DNA of 64,000 bases from AG2 sp036493735 (GTDB lineage Bacteria > Gemmatimonadota > Gemmatimonadetes > Gemmatimonadales > Gemmatimonadaceae), in the NCBI GenBank assembly GCA_036493735.1, contig DASXPH010000019.1:62001-126000 (forward strand), written 5' to 3'. Positions 9,288 through 17,945 of the stretch are shown here, piece by piece. The notes beneath the pieces were generated by a model. That model saw only the letters and a program-made list of their open reading frames with translations. It searched no databases and was not told the DNA's origin. A program made the translations under genes and the position numbers. How positions within the stretch are numbered: position 1 is the stretch's first letter; each line of letters begins with the position of its first letter.

Positions 9288-9304
9288 ATTGCTCGACTAG
9301 CAAT
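9288..9304. promoter_or_regulatory. putative LysR operator
   Basis: ATTGC-N7-GCAAT, a 17-bp dyad with the T-N11-A spacing of LysR-type boxes, ends 14 nt before the lysR start. A further GCAAT half-site at 9269-9273 extends it upstream. It sits in the divergent lysR/dinB interval. Confidence 0.5.
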
Positions 9305-9317
9305 TGGGAGCTCCGTC

Positions 9318-10226
9318 ATGCTCGATGAGATCCGGACGTTCGTCGTCCTGGCCGAGTCAGGTTCGTTGCAGCGGGCAGCCGAACGGCTGTTCCTGACGCC
9401 ATCGGCGGTCACACGGCAGATCCAGCGGCTCGAGGCGACACTGAAGACGCCCCTGCTCGATCGCAGCGTGAAACCGGGGCGGATTACGCGCGAAGGCCGC
9501 GCGGTGCTCGACAGCGGACGACAGATGCTGCGCATCATGGACGATCTCAAGGCGACCGGGTCGAAGGACGCCGAGCCAAGCGGCATGCTCCGGATCGGGC
9601 TCTCACATGCGCTCGCGCAACCGAGCCTCGTCGCGTCGATCCAGCGCCTGACGAGTCGCTTCCCCCGGCTTCAACCGGTGCTGAGCACCCATCTCAAGCT
9701 GCAGCTCATAGAGCAGGTGCGGACCGGCGAGCTCGATGTGGCACTGGCGTTCCTCGCGGCTGACGACACGCCGCCTGGCGATGTGGCCAGCAGTGTGTTG
9801 GCTGCGGAGCGTCTGGTATTGGTCAGGGCGAGAGGACCGCAACCTCGCGCGCGGCGCGGCAGCAAGTCGAAAGATCGCGATCTCGACGCACGCTGGGTGC
9901 TCAACCCGCCGGGGTGCTTCATTCGAGCCTCACTCGAGGCGAAGTTGCGCGAGCTCGGCACTCCGTTCGAAGTCGCCGCCGCGATCAACAATATCGACAT
10001 GCAATTGTCTCTCGTGGCGAGCGGGATCGGCCTCGGGCTCATCCCCGCGCGATTTCTTGCCTCGCATCCCAAGCGCCGGCGGCTGGAGCGAGTCACGCGG
10101 TCCGGCGTCAGCATCGAGGCTTCAATCGTGTTCATGCAAGCCGGCCATTTGGGCCGGCTCGAAAGCGCGGCGACATTTCTCCAGGAAGAGTTTCGCGACC
10201 ATTTCGCCGAGCGCGAGATTCGTTGA
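9318..10226 (+). CDS. LysR-family transcriptional regulator
   Basis: A 302-residue LTTR. The N-terminal winged helix reads LDEIRTFVVLAESGSLQRAA and then PSAVTRQIQRLEATL, the standard helix-turn-helix and linker. The periplasmic-binding-like effector domain spans about residues 88-295. The start at ATG 9318 has GGGAG 7 nt upstream; the open frame begins earlier but lacks homology there. It is divergent from the DinB/NTF2 pair, the arrangement in which LysR proteins usually regulate their neighbour. The effector is unknown. Confidence 0.93.
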   Translation: MLDEIRTFVVLAESGSLQRAAERLFLTPSAVTRQIQRLEATLKTPLLDRSVKPGRITREGRAVLDSGRQMLRIMDDLKATGSKDAEPSGMLRIGLSHALAQPSLVASIQRLTSRFPRLQPVLSTHLKLQLIEQVRTGELDVALAFLAADDTPPGDVASSVLAAERLVLVRARGPQPRARRGSKSKDRDLDARWVLNPPGCFIRASLEAKLRELGTPFEVAAAINNIDMQLSLVASGIGLGLIPARFLASHPKRRRLERVTRSGVSIEASIVFMQAGHLGRLESAATFLQEEFRDHFAEREIR

Positions 10227-10269
10227 GCTGGCGGCGGCGGATCGTCGCCTGCGATACGCTCGGTCCCCG

Positions 10270-10785
10270 TTAGGTACCGCCCGACCGCTCGACCACTTTC
10301 TTGATACGTGCGAAGTCGTCGCGTACAGCCTGAACGTCTTGCTCGAACTGCTCGGCGGTCGCGGGCGGCGTTTGATAGACGACCATGACGAGCTCACTGC
10401 CCGTGCTGTTAGCCACGACGCGCATCGCGTTGTAGATGCTGACGCCGGATGCGAGCGTGACCGTGTGATCGAGGACGCCGAGCGAATTCGGCTCGACAAA
10501 CCGGAGATGCATCGGGCCGGTGTCTGTATCGAGAGTCCAGTCGCGGCCGGAGTGGTTGTTGACCGCGCGAACCCACGGCGCCCATGTCTTCCAGTTGTTC
10601 ACGTCGGCGAGAAAGTCATAAACCTGTTGCGCCGGAACGAGGATGGAGACATGAATGGCTTCGGCACGGTAGACGTTCATGGCGGTTGTCGTTGACCGAG
10701 CAGGCACGAGCTCGCGCCGCGTCGACGCGCAAGCGGTCGTGAACAGAACGAGGATGGTGGAGTGAAGCAGGGTTCGCCAATGCAT
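10270..10785 (-). CDS. SRPBCC-family exported protein
   Basis: A 171-residue protein with a START/Bet-v1-like SRPBCC fold. A hydrophobic leader with a weak lipobox (LLHSTILVLFTTACAST) precedes the domain, which begins YRAEAIHVSILVPAQQVYDFLADV, the usual first strand and helix. The WAPWVRAV and strand HLRFVEPNSLGVLDH are also typical. The C-terminal helix contains QFEQDVQAVRDDFARIKKVVE. An alternative start 105 nt inside would remove the leader. The stop codon overlaps a CGTTAGG motif. Binding of a small hydrophobic ligand is the family role; the specific function is unknown. Confidence 0.8.
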   Translation of the reverse strand: MHWRTLLHSTILVLFTTACASTRRELVPARSTTTAMNVYRAEAIHVSILVPAQQVYDFLADVNNWKTWAPWVRAVNNHSGRDWTLDTDTGPMHLRFVEPNSLGVLDHTVTLASGVSIYNAMRVVANSTGSELVMVVYQTPPATAEQFEQDVQAVRDDFARIKKVVERSGGT

Positions 10786-10936
10786 GAATCCCTCGTGATG
10801 GTAAGGAGAACGACCTGGGTTTTCCATTACCCAACATGCTGGCCAGGCGTGCGCCGTGTCTTGGAAAAAAGGAACCTGAGCACCGCCGCGGCGGCGAGAG
10901 TTTACAGAACCCTGAAGGCGTCGGCTCAATGGCCGA

Positions 10937-11728
10937 ATGCCCGCGGTATACATTTGCGGAACCTGCGAACGAGATCTCTCCGATGCGCGCTCCGCTACGT
11001 TGTATCGTGCTCGGGCTCACCCTGCCTGTAACAGCAGGCCTCCTCGCGTCGGGAGCTCGCCGTCCGAGGAGGGACGGCGTGCGACATGGCTCGCACCGTT
11101 GTCGCTTGGAACGGACGTCCGACACTGGCACGTCACTATCCGCGGCGTCCGTGACACGGCGGAGCGGCCACTGAGCGAGAAGACCGTTTCGCAGTCCTCA
11201 ATCGCCGCACCAGCGAGCGACATCTTGATCGCCTCGGCCTGGCCGCCGCCGTTGACGTCTGTGGATTCCCTCGTCATCGCAAAGCAAGCACTGCGACCCG
11301 TCCGGGAGGTGCTCGCGTACAACGGATTCACGCGGCGCTATCAATACGCCGGAGCCCACGTGTGGGGCACGGTGCAGCACGCAGACTCGGCGCCGCGGAA
11401 CTTCGATCGCGTCTTTTCGGAGCGACTATTCGCATTCGCTGAAGTCGACCTCCTTGTATGTGCCGTGCCGTTTCAGAGCGGATGGACGACCGTTGTACCG
11501 CTCTTCTCCGAGTCTGACGAGGACGTGGAGCACGATACGATCACCGTCGTCGGAACCACGCGGGTGCGCCGCGACGAGCGCGACGAAGCCGCGTGGATCG
11601 TCCGCTTTGCGGACCCGGCGATCATTTCTACGTACATGGTGCTCGCGGGATCTCGCGCGATTCTGTCAATCGATACGGAACAGCGGCGAAGCCACGCAGT
11701 GATTCGGTATCGCGACGCATCCGGGTAG
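10937..11728 (+). CDS. hypothetical secreted protein, probable N-terminal frameshift
   Basis: A 263-codon frame of unknown family. From about 11050 the codon pattern is convincing and the product (REVLAYNGFTRRYQYAGAH, then DLLVCAVPFQSGW and ITVVGTTRVRRDE) looks like a beta-rich periplasmic domain similar in style to DUF3108/outer-membrane sorting proteins. The first 35 codons of this frame do not resemble a leader. A different frame beginning at ATG 10983 encodes an excellent signal peptide (PLRCIVLGLTLPVTAGLLAS) and then becomes non-coding near 11060. The natural gene therefore probably began at 10983 and shifted frame around 11035-11070, by real mutation or sequencing error. Confidence 0.55.
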   Translation: MPAVYICGTCERDLSDARSATLYRARAHPACNSRPPRVGSSPSEEGRRATWLAPLSLGTDVRHWHVTIRGVRDTAERPLSEKTVSQSSIAAPASDILIASAWPPPLTSVDSLVIAKQALRPVREVLAYNGFTRRYQYAGAHVWGTVQHADSAPRNFDRVFSERLFAFAEVDLLVCAVPFQSGWTTVVPLFSESDEDVEHDTITVVGTTRVRRDERDEAAWIVRFADPAIISTYMVLAGSRAILSIDTEQRRSHAVIRYRDASG

Positions 11729-11766
11729 CTACGGAACTCGACGGCCCGGAGCGCAAATGGATTCGT

Positions 11767-14235
11767 CTATTCGGCTCGCAGTGCTCGAGCAGGATCGATC
11801 GTTGTCACTCGCCGGGCGGGGACGTACGCGGCCACGAGGGCAATCAGCAACAGGAGTATGGAAACCGCCGCAAACGTCAGCGGATCGAATGGCCTGATTT
11901 CGAATAGCATCGTCGTGAGGAGTCGCGAAGCAGCCAGAGCCCCTATCAAGCCCACGATCGCGCCAGCACCAGTCAAGGTGATGGTTTGCGTGAGAACCAG
12001 GCGACGCAGCCCCTGCGGTGTGGCACCAAGAGCCAGCCGAATGCCGAACTCCCTCGTCTGCTGATTGACGAAAGACGCTGTCATCCCGTACAGGCCGATC
12101 GCCGCGAGAATCAATGCCGCTACACCAAAGATCGAGAGTAGCAATGTCTCGAATCGCGGCGCGGCGAGTTGCGGTGCGATGAGCTGGCCGATCGATTGAG
12201 CACTCGCGAAAACGGCGCCGGTACCCGACTCTCGAACGGCGCGACGGATCGTCGCAAGGGAGGCGGCCTCCGTAGCTCGCATCTTGATGACGAAATATCC
12301 CTGTGCCCACACCTGCCTGAATGGTAAGAACACCATTGGCGTGGCTTGACGATACTCGCGAAAATGAATATCGGGCACGAGACCAACGATCGGGGCCAGC
12401 GCATTTGGTTGCCCAGGAACATGAAATCGGCGTCCAACGACGTTTTGATTCGGCCAGAGCCGGCGAGCGACACCCTCGCTGACTATTGCGACCGGCGCAG
12501 CATCTTCCCGATCAGCATCTGTGAAAGCCCGGCCTCGCAAAATGGGAACATTCAGAGTCTGAAAGAACTGTGGTCCAACGAGGTCCAGTCCAAACCAGGG
12601 ATTCTCTTTTCCTTCGGACTCTGTCTGCCAGTCGGCCACGATCTTGGTCGTGAAGATACTCGAACCGAGGAATGGCGGTCCAAAGGTAGGCGAGACACTC
12701 ACGACTCCTGGCTCGCTTCTGAGTCGCGCCATGAGACGGTCGTGGCTATCGAAGTTCACTCGGTCCTCGCAACGATGCCACTGAACGCTATCCGAAGCAG
12801 TGAGCGATGCAGGTTGCGGCTTGCAGTCCGCATGCATCTTCGCCAGCGGGAAGGAGACCGAGAGCACGTAGAGGTGCTCGGTGGCGTAGCCGGGATCGAG
12901 ATCGGTCAACCGTTGAAGACTGCGGAGCAGTAACCCGGCGCCGGCGAGGACGACGAGTGCGAGCGCGACCTGAGACGCAACGAGCGCGCGTCGAATGCGC
13001 CGTACCGTTCTGCTCTCGGCGCCGGCCCGCGCATCGGAGTGGAGCGGTGAGGTGAGATCGAAGCGCAGCGCGCCGAGCGAGGGCAGGACGCCAAAAAGCA
13101 CGACCGTCACTGCCGTGACGCTCGCAGCTGTCCACAACGGCCAGCCCGCGATCAAGTCCAGGCGCGGCACACCGGTTGGGGCGAGCGCGACGAGTACGTC
13201 GAGGAGCAGCTTTGAAACCGCGACACCGAGCACGCCCGCAGCGAGCGCCAACAGGACACTCTCGGTGACGAGCTGCCTAACCAGGTCGCCGATCGTGGCG
13301 CCGATCGCGCGCCGGATGGCCAGCTCCCGAACGCGACCAACCGCACGCAGCAACAGGAGGTTTCCAGCGTTCACGCAAGCGAGGAGCATTAACAGCAACA
13401 CGGCACCGGAGAGGAGGATCAACGCCGTTGTCGCGTCCCCAGTGACCGTCTCCTCGACCGTGTGAACCTGCGCGCGAAAGGCGCGCGAGCCAAATTCCCT
13501 GAGCAGATCGGGATCACGATTCAGGAAGGCGAGAAAATCGCTGCGGGCCATCTCTGGCGTCGCGCCGCGCGCAAGGCGGCCCACGACGTCGAAGCTTCCG
13601 TCTTTCGAGGCGACCCAGTACTGCACGCCGCGCGGATAGTCGAGGCCGGGTGGAGCAACGCCAACGATCGTCATCGACCAATTCATCTTAGGTTCGCGCC
13701 AATGGTGGCCAATGACCGCCGTATCGCCGCCGAACAGCTTGCGCCATGTGCCGAAGCTGAGAACGACGACGACAGCGTTGTTCGCTGAGACACTCAAATC
13801 GGCTGCATCACCCGGGCGAAAGAGACGACCGCGGGCCGGCGCCGCACCCAATACATCGAAGAAATTGTCGGTGACGATGGCTTCACGAAGCCGGAGCTGT
13901 CGGTCCGCGTCGGCGATCTCATCGGTGAATACGCGGAAATGATCTAACCCTGCGACGTCCTGGAGCGTGCGCGTCTGCTTCCGAAATCGATCGAGCTGCT
14001 GCGGATACAGCGGGAATTCCGTTTGCGCGCCGCGAGCGGCGCCGGCCAGCTCGACGATCCGATCCTGGTCACGCACCGGTAACCTGGCGAGAACCACCGA
14101 CTCGAAGACGTTGAACATCGCGCTGGTCAAGCCGATGCCGAGTCCCAGCACGAGTATGACGGTGATGCTGAACGCTGGAGCGCGACGGAGGGCGCGCGCG
14201 GCATAGCGGAGGTCGAGCCGGAGTGCATCCTTCAT
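11767..14235 (-). CDS. ADOP-family permease without prefix domain
   Basis: An 822-residue duplicated permease that starts directly at the motif KDALRLDLRYAARALRRAP. It has two MacB-core domains and two FtsX blocks (helices about 20-45, 280-400, 435-460 and 715-820) and ends VPARRVTTIDPARALR. ATG 14235 has AGGA 7 nt upstream. No PadR or ATPase is adjacent. It is convergent with the preceding gene (38-nt gap) and divergent from a row of small lipoproteins. Substrate unknown. Confidence 0.93.
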   Translation of the reverse strand: MKDALRLDLRYAARALRRAPAFSITVILVLGLGIGLTSAMFNVFESVVLARLPVRDQDRIVELAGAARGAQTEFPLYPQQLDRFRKQTRTLQDVAGLDHFRVFTDEIADADRQLRLREAIVTDNFFDVLGAAPARGRLFRPGDAADLSVSANNAVVVVLSFGTWRKLFGGDTAVIGHHWREPKMNWSMTIVGVAPPGLDYPRGVQYWVASKDGSFDVVGRLARGATPEMARSDFLAFLNRDPDLLREFGSRAFRAQVHTVEETVTGDATTALILLSGAVLLLMLLACVNAGNLLLLRAVGRVRELAIRRAIGATIGDLVRQLVTESVLLALAAGVLGVAVSKLLLDVLVALAPTGVPRLDLIAGWPLWTAASVTAVTVVLFGVLPSLGALRFDLTSPLHSDARAGAESRTVRRIRRALVASQVALALVVLAGAGLLLRSLQRLTDLDPGYATEHLYVLSVSFPLAKMHADCKPQPASLTASDSVQWHRCEDRVNFDSHDRLMARLRSEPGVVSVSPTFGPPFLGSSIFTTKIVADWQTESEGKENPWFGLDLVGPQFFQTLNVPILRGRAFTDADREDAAPVAIVSEGVARRLWPNQNVVGRRFHVPGQPNALAPIVGLVPDIHFREYRQATPMVFLPFRQVWAQGYFVIKMRATEAASLATIRRAVRESGTGAVFASAQSIGQLIAPQLAAPRFETLLLSIFGVAALILAAIGLYGMTASFVNQQTREFGIRLALGATPQGLRRLVLTQTITLTGAGAIVGLIGALAASRLLTTMLFEIRPFDPLTFAAVSILLLLIALVAAYVPARRVTTIDPARALRAE

Positions 14236-14350
14236 TAGTCAGTCCTGTGTTCGACGAGAGTCGGCCGATTCGCTACGCCTGCTGAACTCCTTCTCGCGAC
14301 GTTCGGCCGCAGGCGTAGATTACTCGCATCTCACCGGGAACGGTGGCACC

Positions 14351-14599
14351 ATGTCAATTCGTTCATCGTTGGGTTCTCTCTCGCTGGTCGTTACGGTGAT
14401 TGGCTGTTCCTCCAACAAACCGACGACGCAGCCTGCACCTGTTGTGGCGCGAAGAAGCACGGTAGCGGACACCACGCAGTGCCACATGGACACGATGATC
14501 CAGGATACGGTGCTTCATCGCAAGATCATCAGGGACCTTCCTTCCGACTCCCTTTACGCTCTGTGCAGCCCCGGACATCCCTGGCTGAAGGTTTTCTGA
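14351..14599 (+). CDS. small lipoprotein, paralog A
   Basis: An 82-residue protein with a lipobox signal (SLSLVVTVIGC, lipidated Cys about residue 19). The short mature domain contains two further Cys residues (TTQCHMDTMIQD and LYALCSPG) and ends LKVF. The C-terminal 40 residues resemble those of the next gene in spacing: Cys, a DSL or RRD stretch, a second Cys, then L-basic/Val-hydrophobic-Phe at the terminus. Function unknown. It probably sits at the inner or outer membrane. Confidence 0.65.
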   Translation: MSIRSSLGSLSLVVTVIGCSSNKPTTQPAPVVARRSTVADTTQCHMDTMIQDTVLHRKIIRDLPSDSLYALCSPGHPWLKVF

Positions 14600-14697
14600 C
14601 CCGTGGGTAGAGTTGAGTACCGACCTCACGCGGAAAGTGCGAATCGTGGTCGATGCGCTTTTCCTGGTGGCGGCTCCAGCAGAGGAGGTGGGGTATG

Positions 14698-14904
14698 ATG
14701 CGCTTTTTAACGGTGACGGTTCTCGTTGTCACGGCGGCCTGTGTCCACAAGCCAGCACGGCCGGGCCTGCCGCCCGCCGCGCAGAAACAAACTGCGAAAG
14801 CAGAGTGTTCTCGTCTTGTGATCGATAGTCTTTCACCGGCCCGGCGAGATTCCGCTCGGATCGCATGCGCTGGCTATCGCTATCAGACGCTCAGAATCTT
14901 CTAA
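14698..14904 (+). CDS. small lipoprotein, paralog B
   Basis: A 68-residue lipoprotein with the leader RFLTVTVLVVTAAC. Two ATG codons overlap at 14695 and 14698; AGGAGGTG at 14683-14690 gives better spacing (7 nt) to the second. The mature part AECSRLVIDSLSPARRDSAR, then ACAGYRYQTLRIF, parallels the preceding gene, including paired cysteines and a terminal Phe. Function unknown. Confidence 0.62.
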   Translation: MRFLTVTVLVVTAACVHKPARPGLPPAAQKQTAKAECSRLVIDSLSPARRDSARIACAGYRYQTLRIF

Positions 14905-14974
14905 CTTTACGGAACACACGAGAGGGGCAGGAAGGGTTCCATGTTTGCCGAAACGATCGCCTGGGGTCTCGATT

Positions 14975-15352
14975 ATGAAGACACTCATGATGTTCGTGCT
15001 TTGCATTATGCTCCCGCGTGTCGCGAGCGCTCAGAGCCTGTGTACACGAGCCGGCCATGACCCTCGACAAGCGCACGAGATTGAACGAGCATGGATGAAC
15101 GGGCTCTTCCAGGGTATCGAGCTCTCACCGCAGCAAGACTCCGCGGCGCGCGAGATGGTGCGCGGGTCTATAGCGAAGTGCGCCGCAGTCAACGAGAACT
15201 CACCGGAGTACAGGAGCGTCATCGCCTTCATTCTTCAACAACGCGATGAGCAAATACTTTCTCAATTGAAATCTGCGCACGATAGAAATCGTTTTGTCGA
15301 TAATGCGAATTGGCCGATTTTCGTAATTGATGTGAGTCAGCAGCCGCGGTGA
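14975..15352 (+). CDS. small periplasmic Spy/CpxP-like protein
   Basis: A 125-residue secreted protein. The signal peptide is KTLMMFVLCIMLPRVASAQ. The helical mature part contains FQGIELSPQQDSAAREMV, which resembles the LTxxQ helix of Spy/CpxP-type periplasmic chaperones, then FILQQRDEQILSQLKSAHDR and a DRNRFVDNANWP segment like the second LTxEQ-type helix. The Spy-like assignment is inference from pattern only. The start at 14975 is set by the leader; an in-frame ATA/ATG stretch from 14945 is open but unlikely. It lies 82 nt before the next ADOP permease. Confidence 0.6.
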   Translation: MKTLMMFVLCIMLPRVASAQSLCTRAGHDPRQAHEIERAWMNGLFQGIELSPQQDSAAREMVRGSIAKCAAVNENSPEYRSVIAFILQQRDEQILSQLKSAHDRNRFVDNANWPIFVIDVSQQPR

Positions 15353-15434
15353 ACGGGCCTTGCTGCTTGCGCCTCTCATCCGCCCCGTGAAAGCCTCGCG
15401 TCGCTATCTCCGCTTCTGGGGACAAGCCCTCACA

Positions 15435-17861
15435 ATGGATCGTCTGTGGCGTGACGCGACGATCGCGATCCGCGGCTTCCGGCGCACCCCGACATTCGCG
15501 GCGACCGTCGTCGTGATTCTCGGTCTCGGCATCGGAACGTCGGTCGCGATGTTCACGATCTTCCGCACCGTACTCGTACGTAAGCTGCCGATTGCCGACC
15601 AGGATCGCGTAGCGGTGATGTGGACGTATCACGACAATCCGCAAACCGAGTTCGCGGTCTCAGCCAAGGCCCTCGCCGTGGTGCGCCGGCGGGCGCGAAC
15701 GATACGTGATGTCGCTGGCATGTATCATGGCGGCGCCAGGACGGTGGCGATGCTCGATGGCGATCGCTCGCTCGCCCTCAACTCCAGCCTCGTCACCGGC
15801 AATTTCTTCGACGTACTCGGCGCGCGCCCCGCCCTTGGCCGGCTGCTCCATTCGAGTGATGACGACACTGGCCCGTTGGACGCCGCGGGTACGCACGCTT
15901 CGAAAGTGCTCGTTCTGAGCTACCGCGCGTGGCGGAACGTATTCGGCGGCGACTCATCGGTGATCGGTCGTCATCTCGAAGAACCATTGCTCGGGTGGCG
16001 ATATACGATCGTCGGTGTGGCGCCGCCGGGCTTGAGCTACCCGGCCGATGTCGATCTGTGGATCCCGATATGGAACGGATGGAGCTTTGGCGGCTCGACG
16101 TTGGCGATCGCGCGGCTCGCCCCAGGCGCGACGCTCGGTGCGGCCGCCGACGAGCTGTACTCCATCGAGAGTCGCGAGGAGCCCGAGATGCATCTGCGAG
16201 GCGCCGTCGCCAAGACATTCGCAGATACTGAACTTGGCGACGCCCGACCGGTGCTCACACTCCTCACCGGCGCGGTCGGATTGCTCTTGTTGATCGCGTG
16301 TCTGAACGTGGGCAACCTCCTCTTGCTTCGCGCCTCGTCTCGCGCGCGCGAGATCGCGGTGCGGCGCGCTCTCGGTGCTGGCTACGCCGACATCGTGCGG
16401 CAACTCATCGCCGAGTCGATGCTTCTCGCCATCGCCGGCGGCGCGATCGGGTGGGGCCTCGCTCTTCTCCTCGTGCGCGCGCTCGTAACGTTCGCGCCGC
16501 CGCAACTGCCACGTCTCGATGAGATCCGGCTGAGCGGCGCGCCGTTATGGATGGCGGGAGTAATCGCAACGCTGTCGCTCGTGATATTCGGCGTCATTCC
16601 TTCGCTCTTCGCCGCTCGCGCCAACCTCGCCTCGCGGCTGCGATTCGATTCGCGCTCCGGGAGTGAGTCGCGCCGCCGCCGCATCGCGCGTCAGACTCTC
16701 GTCGGGTCTCAGGTGGCGCTCGCCACCATCATGCTCGCCGGCGCTGCCCTCCTGGCGCGAAGCCTCGCGCGTCTCGAGTGGCAGCCCACGGGCTACGACG
16801 CGAATCACCTATCGATCCTCACTTTCACGTGGAGCGCGCGAAAAGTCGATTCGGCAGGCAACCTGCTCGCACTCAGCGACCGTCTCATGCGCCGTGTCGA
16901 GGCGATACCCGGCGTCTCCGCGGCCACTCCGATCGTGATTCCTCCGCTGCTTGGAACGGGCCTGTGGCAATGGCGATTCGACAAAGACGGCCAGACCGCC
17001 GCCGAGACGGCGACGAATCCGACGATTCCAATCGAGACGGGCGGTCCGGACTACTTCAAGACCTTCGGCATTCCCGTCATTCGGGGACGCGCGTTCAATG
17101 ATTCCGACCGCGAGAATGCTCCCGCCGTCCTGATAGTTAGTGAGAGCGTCGCGCGGCGTTTCTGGCCCGGTGAGAATCCCATTGGCAAGAGACTTCGCAC
17201 GGCCAACATTCCTGATGGAGGTCCACCGTGGCGCGCCGTCGTCGGTGAAGTGCCGGACACGCATCTGCGTTCGCTGCGCGACGCATCGCCCACCGTCTAC
17301 TTCCCGTGGTTGCAATCGACCTGGCAAGGCTATCTCGCCATTCGAACCGCGATCCCGTTAGGCGCATTGCTCCCCGCGCTCCGTCGGGCCGGCACGGACG
17401 TCGATCCCGACGTACATCTGTGGCACGCGAAAACCATGGATGAGCTACTCGCGCAGCCACTCGCCGAGCCTCGGCTCGGCACACTGCTGATGGCGACGTT
17501 TGGTTTGGTGGCCCTTCTCCTCGCCGCGATTGGACTGTACGGCGTGATGACGGCGCTCGTACGCGATCAGACGCGCGAAATCGGTGTTCGCATGGCCCTC
17601 GGCGCGACGCCAGCCATCGTGCGGAATGGTGTGATGCGTCGGGCCACGGTCGTGATGAGTGCGGGTGCGGGCGCAGGACTGGTCGTCGCACTCTTCTCGT
17701 CGCGCGCTCTGACTTCCCTTCTCTACCAAGTGAGCCCGACCGATCCGGTCGCGCTCGGCGGAGCGTGTCTGATTCTCGTGGCTGTTGGCGCGCTGGCGGC
17801 GTTTCTTCCGGCGCGACGCGCGACCGCGATTGATCCAGTGGAGGCGCTGCGCGCGAATTGA
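15435..17861 (+). CDS. ADOP-family permease with relic of prefix domain
   Basis: A duplicated orphan permease of about 808 residues: DRLWRDATIAIRGFRRTP, then paired MacB-core/FtsX units, ending LPARRATAIDPVEALR. The frame is open upstream to TTG 15360 and encodes ASRRYLRFWGQAL just before the permease. RRYLRFWG is the opening motif of the prefix domain in the fifth copy (24260-26980), so this gene appears to have lost the rest of that domain. ATG 15435 is the preferred start by comparison with unprefixed copies, but no strong ribosome-binding site discriminates. No PadR or ATPase adjoins. Confidence 0.9.
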   Translation: MDRLWRDATIAIRGFRRTPTFAATVVVILGLGIGTSVAMFTIFRTVLVRKLPIADQDRVAVMWTYHDNPQTEFAVSAKALAVVRRRARTIRDVAGMYHGGARTVAMLDGDRSLALNSSLVTGNFFDVLGARPALGRLLHSSDDDTGPLDAAGTHASKVLVLSYRAWRNVFGGDSSVIGRHLEEPLLGWRYTIVGVAPPGLSYPADVDLWIPIWNGWSFGGSTLAIARLAPGATLGAAADELYSIESREEPEMHLRGAVAKTFADTELGDARPVLTLLTGAVGLLLLIACLNVGNLLLLRASSRAREIAVRRALGAGYADIVRQLIAESMLLAIAGGAIGWGLALLLVRALVTFAPPQLPRLDEIRLSGAPLWMAGVIATLSLVIFGVIPSLFAARANLASRLRFDSRSGSESRRRRIARQTLVGSQVALATIMLAGAALLARSLARLEWQPTGYDANHLSILTFTWSARKVDSAGNLLALSDRLMRRVEAIPGVSAATPIVIPPLLGTGLWQWRFDKDGQTAAETATNPTIPIETGGPDYFKTFGIPVIRGRAFNDSDRENAPAVLIVSESVARRFWPGENPIGKRLRTANIPDGGPPWRAVVGEVPDTHLRSLRDASPTVYFPWLQSTWQGYLAIRTAIPLGALLPALRRAGTDVDPDVHLWHAKTMDELLAQPLAEPRLGTLLMATFGLVALLLAAIGLYGVMTALVRDQTREIGVRMALGATPAIVRNGVMRRATVVMSAGAGAGLVVALFSSRALTSLLYQVSPTDPVALGGACLILVAVGALAAFLPARRATAIDPVEALRAN

Positions 17862-17888
17862 TCTCTTCGCCGTCAGCCCGCGGGTAGC

Positions 17889-17916
17889 GCCGGCGCCACT
17901 CGAAGTCGGCGCCGGC
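17889..17916. terminator. bidirectional terminator-like hairpin
   Basis: Perfect 9-bp stem GCCGGCGCC / GGCGCCGGC with a 10-nt loop, in the 84-nt gap between two convergent genes. No T-tract follows on either strand, so termination is inferred from location and stem strength. Confidence 0.55.
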
Positions 17917-17945
17917 ACATCAATCTGGCTCTCTCGCCAGTCATC

